Assembly (NCBI GenBank): GCA_002155895.1 | Contig: MUMD01000108.1 | Coordinates: forward strand, 1,493 to 39,449 | Origin: Streptomyces rochei | GTDB lineage: Bacteria; Actinomycetota; Actinomycetes; Streptomycetales; Streptomycetaceae | Reading direction: 5' to 3' | DNA: 37,957 nucleotides | Shown: piece by piece, positions 33,462-37,957 of the stretch | How positions within the stretch are numbered: the stretch's first letter is position 1 | How the letters are laid out: every line of letters begins with the position of its first letter | Position numbers and translations under genes: made by a program | The notes under the pieces: generated by a model | Seen by the model: the letters and a program-made list of their open reading frames with translations, nothing else | Told to the model about the DNA's origin: nothing | Database searches by the model: none

Positions 33462-33709
33462 GTCTTCGGTGCCATGAACCAGTGAGGCCTGTTGTTCTGT
33501 GGAGAAATCCACCTCTGTGGACAACTCCGTGCCCTCTCCGAGCGACCCGAGAGGCTTTCGGTCGCGAGGGTCGGCCGCAGCGCGGCCGCGACTGATGATG
33601 CCGTGCAGCAGTGAGCGACGTTTCACGTGAAACACGATGCAGCGCCGCCGAAGCCGATCAGCCGCGACACTCCGGATCGCGCAGGGAGGGCAGCTTGTGT
33701 GGAGTACCG
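33462..33709 (-). promoter_or_regulatory. rsmG-parA intergenic region with DnaA boxes
   Basis: This 248-bp gap precedes parA. On the minus strand it carries a perfect DnaA box TTGTCCACA (33516-33524) and, 18 bp on, TTCTCCACA (33498-33506), as well as parS site 10. In S. coelicolor parAB is transcribed from promoters in this region, one of them developmentally controlled. I could not assign -10/-35 elements with confidence here. Confidence 0.6.
33620..33633. promoter_or_regulatory. parS: parS site 10, upstream of parA
   Basis: Exact GTTTCACGTGAAAC, 159 bp upstream of the preferred parA start. It is the copy closest to dnaA in the window, about 4 kb from the dnaA start. Confidence 0.92.
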
Positions 33710-34429
33710 CTACCCGCGACGTCGCCGTGCTCGACCGGTCCGCGCCGCCTTGGCGCGCTTGGCGGCGAAACGCACGCCACCCGGGCTCTCACCGACCTCG
33801 ACACGCACCACGGTGGACATGGGATCCACGACTCCCTCGCCCACATGCAGGATCGAGGTCTCCACGGCGCCCAGCTTGCTGAGCGCCGTGGCCGAGGCTT
33901 TCAGCTCCTCCTCGGCCGTGTCGCCCTTGAGGGCGAGCATCTCGCCGTACGGGCGCAGCAGGGGAATGCCCCAGGTGGCCAGGCGGTCCAGCGGAGCAAC
34001 GGCGCGGGCCGTCACCACATGCACCGGCGGCAGCTTGCCCATGACTTCCTCGGCCCGGCCGCGCACCACGGTCACATGGTCCAGGCCCAGAAGCTCCACA
34101 ACCTCGGTCAGGAAGTTGGTGCGCCGCAGGAGGGGCTCCAGCAGGGTGATCTTCAGGTCGTCCCGGACGAGCGCCAGCGGGATTCCGGGCAGTCCCGCGC
34201 CGGACCCGACGTCGCACACCGTCACCCCCTCGGGCACGACCTCCGAGAGCACCGCGCAGTTCAGCAGGTGCCGCTCCCACAGGCGGGGAACCTCACGTGG
34301 GCCGATCAGGCCGCGCTTCACACCCGCTTCGGCGAGCAGCTCCGCGTAGCGGATCGCGTCCGCGTACCGAGCACCGAACACGTCGCGTGCCTGCTCGGGC
34401 ACAGGGGGAAGCTCCGCTGCCTCCGTCAC
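33710..34429 (-). CDS. rsmG: 16S rRNA (guanine-527-N7)-methyltransferase RsmG
   Basis: The 239-residue S-adenosylmethionine-dependent enzyme methylates G527 (E. coli numbering) of 16S rRNA; its loss gives low-level streptomycin resistance in several bacteria, including Streptomyces. The SAM-binding motif VCDVGSGAGLPGIPLAL is at residues 71-87, preceded by RLWERHLLNC (49-58), both typical of RsmG (GidB). The C-terminus is a basic Ala/Arg tail. The GTG at 34429 is preceded by AAGGA at about 12 nt. A jag terminator separates it from upstream genes, so it probably has its own promoter in the 126-bp gap. Confidence 0.96.
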   Translation of the reverse strand: MTEAAELPPVPEQARDVFGARYADAIRYAELLAEAGVKRGLIGPREVPRLWERHLLNCAVLSEVVPEGVTVCDVGSGAGLPGIPLALVRDDLKITLLEPLLRRTNFLTEVVELLGLDHVTVVRGRAEEVMGKLPPVHVVTARAVAPLDRLATWGIPLLRPYGEMLALKGDTAEEELKASATALSKLGAVETSILHVGEGVVDPMSTVVRVEVGESPGGVRFAAKRAKAARTGRARRRRG

Positions 34430-34510
34430 GAGGGGACCGTCCTTCCGTACGGCACCGGCGCGCCGTGCGCCACTGCCAGAACCACCAGAACTATCAGGCT
34501 GACAAAATTC

Positions 34511-34539
34511 GGCCCCGTCTGCGCAACAGACGGGGCCGG
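34511..34539 (-). terminator. Intrinsic terminator between jag and rsmG
   Basis: CGGCCCCGTCTG and CAGACGGGGCCG pair around CGCAA. On the minus strand the hairpin is followed by AATTTTGTC, a proper U-tract. It lies 16 bp after the jag stop and splits the rpmH-jag operon from rsmG-parAB. Confidence 0.88.
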
Positions 34540-34555
34540 AGAACGTGGGGACCGA

Positions 34556-35068
34556 TCAGGCGGGAAGCACGACGACGAAGCGCTCCGGCTCCTCGCCTTC
34601 GGACTCGCTGCGCAGCCCCGCGGCCTTGACCGCGTCGTGCACGACCTTGCGCTCGAACGGGGTCATCGGCTTCATCCGCACGGGCTCGCCGCTGCTCTTG
34701 GCCTCGGCGGCGGCCTTGGCACCCAGCTCGGAGAGCTCGGTGCGCTTCTTGGCCCGGTAATCCGCGATGTCGAGCATCAGCCGGCTGCGGTCGCCGGTCT
34801 CCCGGTGCACGGCCAGGCGCGTGAGCTCCTGCAGAGCCTCCAGCACCTCACCGTCCCGGCCGACCAGCTTCTGCAGGTCCCGGCTGTTGGTGTCACTGAT
34901 GATCGAGACGGAGGCGCGGTCGGCCTCGACGTCCATGTCGATGTCGCCGTCGAGGTCGGCGATGTCGAGCAGACCCTCCAGGTAGTCCGCGGCGATCTCG
35001 CCCTCCTGCTCGAGGCGGGTCAGGGTGTCTGCGCCCTCGGCAGCGGCGGAGGTGGTGCCTTCCGTCAC
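34556..35068 (-). CDS. jag: Jag/KhpB-type RNA-binding protein (KH + R3H domains)
   Basis: The 170-residue RNA-binding protein has a KH-like domain (about 25-95; LEGLLDIADLDGDIDM, then LVGRDGEVLEALQELTRL with the GRDG loop) and an R3H domain (about 130-170; RMKPMTPFERKVVHDAV, then ERFVVVLP). It lacks the N-terminal Jag_N domain found in Firmicutes and has only a short acidic N-terminus, as usual in actinobacteria. The GTG at 35068 is preceded by GAAGGAG. It is 15 bp after yidC, in the rpmH-rnpA-yidD-yidC-jag operon. The family is linked with cell-wall growth control. Confidence 0.95.
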   Translation of the reverse strand: MTEGTTSAAAEGADTLTRLEQEGEIAADYLEGLLDIADLDGDIDMDVEADRASVSIISDTNSRDLQKLVGRDGEVLEALQELTRLAVHRETGDRSRLMLDIADYRAKKRTELSELGAKAAAEAKSSGEPVRMKPMTPFERKVVHDAVKAAGLRSESEGEEPERFVVVLPA

Positions 35069-35083
35069 GGGATGGACTCCTTC

Positions 35084-36385
35084 TTACTTCTTCGACGGGG
35101 ACTTGGGCCGCTGCGGGCCCTTGCGCTGTCCGGACTGGGCCTTGCTGCGGCCACCGCCGCCGGGCTTCTGCGCGGGCTTCTTGTTGGCGGAACCGGCGGG
35201 CTTGGCGCCCTGCTGGCCGCCCTCCGGCTCGTCGGACTTGCTGAGGGAGGTCTTGGCCTCCGCGTCACCGGCGGACTCACCGGCCGGCTTCGCGGACTGG
35301 CGCTGCGCCTTGCTCTGCCGCTTGGGCTGCTGGCGCTTGGGTGCGCCGGCGGTGCCGGGGGTGCCGCCGTCCGTGCTCTGGGCGGCGACGGCGGCCTCGC
35401 TCTTCACCACGGTGCCGTCGTTCTGGGCGGCGAGGCCCGCCTTGTTCAGACCGTTGATGAACTTGCGCTCGAACTCGTTGCGGTCCCGGCCCTTGGCGAC
35501 GATGGCCTTGACGATGGACCGCTGACCGCGACCGCGGGTCTTGCCGGTGGCCGTGACGTGCTTGAGCAGGCGCTCCAGGTAGGCGGACTGGGCCTTGGAA
35601 CCCGGCGTCGGGTTGTTGCGGATGACGTACATCTGCTGGCCCATGGTCCACACGTTGGTGGTCAGCCAGTAGACGAGGACACCGACGGGGAAGTTCACAC
35701 CGAAGACGGCGAACATGATGGGGAAGACGTACATCAGCATCTTCTGCTGCTGCATGAACGGCGTCTTCACCGTGGTGTCGACGTTCTTCGTCATCAGCTG
35801 GCGCTGGGTGAAGAACTGCGACGCGGACATCAGCACGATCATGATCGCGGTGACGACCCGGACGTCGGTCAGCGAGGCGTTGAGAGCGGCGACCTCGCTC
35901 TCGCTGCTGAAGAACTTGGAGGCCAGCGGGGCCCCGAAGATGTGCGCCTGCTGGGCGCTCTGCAGCAGGTCCTTGTTGATCACGCCGATGGTGTCGTTCG
36001 ACGCGATCGAGTTGAGGACGTGGTACAGGGCGAAGAAGAACGGGGACTGCGCCAGGATGGGAAGGCACGAGGAGAGCGGGTTGGTGCCCGTCTCCTTGTA
36101 CAGCTTCATCATCTCTTCGGACTGACGCTGCTTGTCGTTCTTGTAGCGCTCCTGGATCTTCTTCATCTCCGGCTGGAGCGTCTGCATCCCACGCGTCGCC
36201 TTGATCTGCTTCACGAAGAGCGGGATCAGGCAGATGCGGATGAGGATCACCAGGGACACGATGGACAGGCCCCAGGCCCATCCGGTGTCAGGGCCGAAGA
36301 TGGCGCCGTACACCTTGTGGAACTGGACGATGACCCAGGAGACGGGCCAGGTGATGAAACTGAAGAGGCTGGCAATCGTGTCCAC
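35084..36385 (-). CDS. yidC: Membrane protein insertase YidC
   Basis: The 433-residue Oxa1/YidC-family insertase places proteins in the membrane with or without SecYEG. Conserved core segments include [20 protein letters not shown] (about 30-49) and the groove arginine Arg50 ([13 protein letters not shown]). The cytosolic hairpin is seen in [20 protein letters not shown], and a transmembrane region in [20 protein letters not shown]. The last 130 residues are a long Lys/Gln/Gly-rich cytosolic tail ending RPKSPSKK, probably ribosome-binding. The start is GTG at 36385, 3 bp after the yidD stop, so the genes are coupled. Confidence 0.97.
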   Translation of the reverse strand: MDTIASLFSFITWPVSWVIVQFHKVYGAIFGPDTGWAWGLSIVSLVILIRICLIPLFVKQIKATRGMQTLQPEMKKIQERYKNDKQRQSEEMMKLYKETGTNPLSSCLPILAQSPFFFALYHVLNSIASNDTIGVINKDLLQSAQQAHIFGAPLASKFFSSESEVAALNASLTDVRVVTAIMIVLMSASQFFTQRQLMTKNVDTTVKTPFMQQQKMLMYVFPIMFAVFGVNFPVGVLVYWLTTNVWTMGQQMYVIRNNPTPGSKAQSAYLERLLKHVTATGKTRGRGQRSIVKAIVAKGRDRNEFERKFINGLNKAGLAAQNDGTVVKSEAAVAAQSTDGGTPGTAGAPKRQQPKRQSKAQRQSAKPAGESAGDAEAKTSLSKSDEPEGGQQGAKPAGSANKKPAQKPGGGGRSKAQSGQRKGPQRPKSPSKK

Positions 36386-36388
36386 TAA

Positions 36389-36763
36389 TCATGCTCCTTG
36401 GGCATGGGACGGTGTCTCTGCGGCCGGACTCGAGGGACTGGGCTGACTCGCGGGAGAAGCCTGCCCCTCGTTGGCCGGTTCGGCGGCGGAGGTCCCGCCC
36501 CTGCGTGCACGCCACGCGTCACGCAGCATTTCGTGCCACCGCGGGCGTTTGCGCGGCGGAACATGGTCCACGCCACCCAGCGACCACGGATTGCATCGCA
36601 GGATGCGCCAAGCGGTGAGCGCCGTGCCTTTGAGAGCACCGTGCCGGTCGATGGCCGTGTAGCCGTAGTGGGAACACGACGGGTAGTACTTGCACACCGG
36701 CCCCAGCAGAGGACTGATCGTCCACTGGTACAGCTTGATCAGAGCCAGCAGCGGGTACTTCAT
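36389..36763 (-). CDS. yidD: Membrane protein insertion efficiency factor YidD
   Basis: The 124-residue protein has the family core in its first 80 residues: [31 protein letters not shown] and [16 protein letters not shown], with Cys24, Cys30 and Cys57 conserved. The family helps YidC-dependent insertion at the inner membrane. The last 40 residues are a disordered Ser/Pro/Glu tail. The ATG overlaps the rnpA stop by 4 bp (36760-36763), and yidC begins 3 bp after it, so the three genes are tightly coupled. Confidence 0.96.
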   Translation of the reverse strand: MKYPLLALIKLYQWTISPLLGPVCKYYPSCSHYGYTAIDRHGALKGTALTAWRILRCNPWSLGGVDHVPPRKRPRWHEMLRDAWRARRGGTSAAEPANEGQASPASQPSPSSPAAETPSHAQGA

Positions 36764-37131
36764 CGCGCGCCCCCTCCCGTCAGCCGCGCGAGGGCGGCGT
36801 CCAGGTCTCGGGCCAGATGTACATGGTCGGCGTCACCCGCACCGGGCAGCGCTCGTACGACTACCAGGCTACCGGGGGGAAACAGGTCGATCCGGTCGCG
36901 CATCAGATGGCGAAGCCTGCGCTTCACCTTGTTGCGGACCACCGCGCCACCCACGGCTTTGCTCACGACGAAACCCGCACGTGTCGGGGGAGCGCTCTCC
37001 CCAGGCGCGTGCGGGTCCGTGGCACCGCTTCGAAGGTGGACGACCAGGGCCGGGCGTCCGGCCCGGCGACCTCGTCGTACCGCGGTCGCGAAGTCCTCGC
37101 GCCGCCTCAGCCGGTTCTCGGTGGGCAGCAC
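36760..37131 (-). CDS. rnpA: Ribonuclease P protein component
   Basis: The 123-residue protein binds the catalytic RNA of RNase P, which matures tRNA 5' ends. It starts [21 protein letters not shown], the family opening, and the RNR motif is [12 protein letters not shown] (about 66-77). The GTG at 37131 is chosen because it gives the family N-terminus and length; the frame stays open upstream through rpmH. It follows rpmH by 20 bp and overlaps yidD by 4 bp. Confidence 0.97.
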   Translation of the reverse strand: MLPTENRLRRREDFATAVRRGRRAGRPALVVHLRSGATDPHAPGESAPPTRAGFVVSKAVGGAVVRNKVKRRLRHLMRDRIDLFPPGSLVVVRALPGAGDADHVHLARDLDAALARLTGGGAR

Positions 37132-37151
37132 GATGTCATGACCTGACCGGA

Positions 37152-37289
37152 TCAGGCGGACAGACGGGCGCGACCCTTGCTGCGGCGGGACGCGAGAATC
37201 GCGCGGCCGGCACGGGTGCGCATCCGCAGCCGGAAGCCGTGGGTCTTGGCGCGACGGCGGTTGTTCGGCTGGAAGGTGCGCTTGCTCAC
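37152..37289 (-). CDS. rpmH: 50S ribosomal protein L34
   Basis: This short gene encodes 45 residues starting [20 protein letters not shown] and ending [12 protein letters not shown], the complete and unmistakable L34 sequence. The GTG at 37289 is the only sensible start; CTGGAGCCCCCGAG lies upstream. It is the first gene of the rpmH-rnpA-yidD-yidC-jag operon and is divergent from dnaA, the conserved bacterial origin arrangement. Confidence 0.97.
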   Translation of the reverse strand: MSKRTFQPNNRRRAKTHGFRLRMRTRAGRAILASRRSKGRARLSA

Positions 37290-37457
37290 TCGGGGGCTCC
37301 AGAAAGAATCGTGGTTGGCGGGGTGCCGTCCTGGCTGTCACCGTGCGCCCACGAGTAGCTCGCGTTACGCCCGAGTGCACCGCTTTTCGATCACCTTGGA
37401 CGTGACCTGTGCCCATCGGAGGCAGGCGGCAGCAGCCATCGACAACTCGACCTGGTT

Positions 37458-37487
37458 ACGGTACGTGGGACTGCGCCATTCGGTCAA
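37458..37487 (-). promoter_or_regulatory. Predicted rpmH promoter
   Basis: On the minus strand, TTGACC (37482-37487) and TACCGT (37458-37463) are separated by 18 bp, a good match to the housekeeping (HrdB) -35 and -10 elements. Transcription would run leftward into rpmH with a leader of about 160 nt. Confidence 0.6.
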
Positions 37488-37509
37488 ACCAACGGCGACC
37501 GGGAGACAC

Positions 37510-37530
37510 TTGTCCACAGGCTGGGGACAA
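37510..37530. promoter_or_regulatory. Inverted pair of DnaA boxes in the dnaA promoter
   Basis: TTGTCCACA (37510-37518, +) is the exact Streptomyces DnaA box. TGGGGACAA (37522-37530) is an inverted, one-mismatch box (TTGTCCCCA) three bases later. The pair lies just upstream of the predicted dnaA -35, so DnaA probably controls its own transcription, as shown for S. lividans/coelicolor dnaA. Confidence 0.85.
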
Positions 37531-37534
37531 CAAC

Positions 37535-37564
37535 TTGAACCCTACCGGCCACGCTGACTACCGT
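37535..37564 (+). promoter_or_regulatory. Predicted dnaA promoter
   Basis: TTGAAC (37535-37540) and TACCGT (37559-37564) are 18 bp apart, resembling a housekeeping promoter, directly downstream of the DnaA-box pair. Confidence 0.6.
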
Positions 37565-37665
37565 GACTGGACTCCGATTCGTTCCCTTATCCCTGCCCCA
37601 CCCGAGTTTCATCCCGACCCGTCCCCGAATCACACCTTCGAGGGACTCGTGAGAGAGCGTGCCCT

Positions 37666-37957
37666 GTGGCTGACGTACCTGCCGATCTTGCCGCAGTGTG
37701 GCCACGCGTATTGGAGCAACTCCTCGGGGAGGGGCGCGGCCAGGGCGTCGAGTCGAAGGACGAGCACTGGATCCGGCGCTGCCAGCCCCTCGCGCTGGTC
37801 GCCGACACCGCGCTGCTCGCCGTGCCGAACGAATTCGCGAAGGGCGTACTGGAGGGCCGCCTGGCCCCGGTCGTCAGCGAGACCCTGAGCCGCGAGTGCG
37901 GCCGCCCTATCCGCATCGCGATCACCGTCGACGACACCGCCGGCGAGCCCGCGCCCC
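37666..37957 (+). CDS. dnaA: Chromosomal replication initiator DnaA (N-terminal part, runs off the window)
   Basis: Ninety-seven codons are present. The sequence starts [20 protein letters not shown], continues [20 protein letters not shown] and [20 protein letters not shown], and is open at the right edge. This is domain I of DnaA (helicase loading and self-association) with the start of the disordered domain II; the AAA+ and DNA-binding domains lie outside. The GTG at 37666 gives the usual Streptomyces N-terminus with a weak GAGAGAG ribosome-binding site. It is divergent from rpmH. Confidence 0.96.
   Translation, partial: MADVPADLAAVWPRVLEQLLGEGRGQGVESKDEHWIRRCQPLALVADTALLAVPNEFAKGVLEGRLAPVVSETLSRECGRPIRIAITVDDTAGEPAP

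Larger units (their letters stand above)
37290..37665. promoter_or_regulatory. rpmH/dnaA divergent promoter region
   Basis: This 376-bp gap carries both promoters and two DnaA boxes (listed separately). The remaining parts, about 37290-37457 (rpmH leader) and 37565-37665 (dnaA leader), show no coding frame or strong hairpin. The dnaA leader would be about 95 nt long if transcription starts near 37571. Confidence 0.7.

Noticed and set aside
33611..36388. 925-codon plus-strand frame opposite rsmG, jag and yidC
   Set aside because: It spans three certain genes and a terminator on the other strand, and has low-complexity Leu/Gly/Arg composition.
37510..37530. oriC within the window
   Set aside because: Only two DnaA boxes lie next to dnaA; the Streptomyces origin, with its many boxes, sits beyond dnaA, outside the window.
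1..37957. Mobile elements, tRNA/rRNA genes, CRISPR arrays or biosynthetic cluster
   Set aside because: No transposase, integrase, repeat-spacer pattern, tRNA-like cloverleaf or synthase domain was seen; all genes fit the conserved origin-proximal core.

Overview
The window is high-G+C actinobacterial DNA. Gene order and protein features place it on the chromosome of a Streptomyces (or a very close relative), on the dnaA-proximal flank of the replication origin. The anchor is at the right edge: the first 97 codons of dnaA, with rpmH, rnpA, yidD, yidC, jag, rsmG, parA and parB running leftward away from it. oriC normally lies between dnaA and dnaN in Streptomyces and is therefore just outside the window. 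The window ends about 290 bp into dnaA.

Layout, left to right. (1) 1-2016: end of an unidentified gene, a GNAT acetyltransferase, and a convergent beta-lactamase-fold serine hydrolase. (2) 2079-7184: the replicative helicase gene dnaB, a divergent MATE exporter, and a leftward rpsF-ssb-rpsR-rplI operon. Between dnaB and the exporter lies a 459-bp gap with a cluster of DnaA boxes. (3) 7460-14538: a cell-wall block holding a small membrane protein, a FemX-type lipid II aminoacyltransferase, an alanine-racemase-like PLP protein, a GT87-like polytopic glycosyltransferase and a class A penicillin-binding protein. (4) 14891-18650: PadR regulator with a perfect operator, inositol-3-phosphate synthase, an MFS transporter and an LppU/SCO3897-type membrane protein. 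(5) 18730-28759: CCA-adding enzyme, a large DUF6049-type exported protein, the lipid II flippase MurJ, a membrane pseudokinase, the ECF sigma factor SigM and its anti-sigma factor. (6) 28909-30252: trxB-trxA behind a near-ideal SigR promoter. (7) 30334-37289: GNAT, parB, parA, rsmG, jag, yidC, yidD, rnpA, rpmH, all leftward, then divergent dnaA.

The most distinctive non-coding signal is ten perfect copies of the 14-bp ParB-binding site parS (GTTTCACGTGAAAC) spread over 33 kb. Four lie in intergenic sites or 3' regions next to terminator-like hairpins; two of these are the centres of perfect 32-bp and 38-bp palindromes between convergent genes. A tandem pair lies 22 bp apart behind the PBP gene (one of them counted above). 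Three lie inside coding sequence (rsmA, parB, parA), always read in the frame that gives Val-Ser-Arg-Glu-Thr in a disordered linker. The second signal is DnaA boxes at three places: the dnaB/MATE gap, upstream of parA, and the dnaA promoter.

Functionally the window combines chromosome replication and segregation (dnaA, dnaB, ssb, parAB with parS), membrane-protein insertion (yidC, yidD), tRNA/rRNA processing (rnpA, rsmG, pcnA), peptidoglycan assembly (murJ, pseudokinase, PBP, femX) and thiol/oxidative stress control (trxBA, sigM/rsmA, ino1 feeding mycothiol). No insertion sequences, tRNA or rRNA genes, CRISPR arrays or prophage were seen. This is a conserved core region; I did not find a convincing wholly new system, but several regulatory and architectural points deserve checking.
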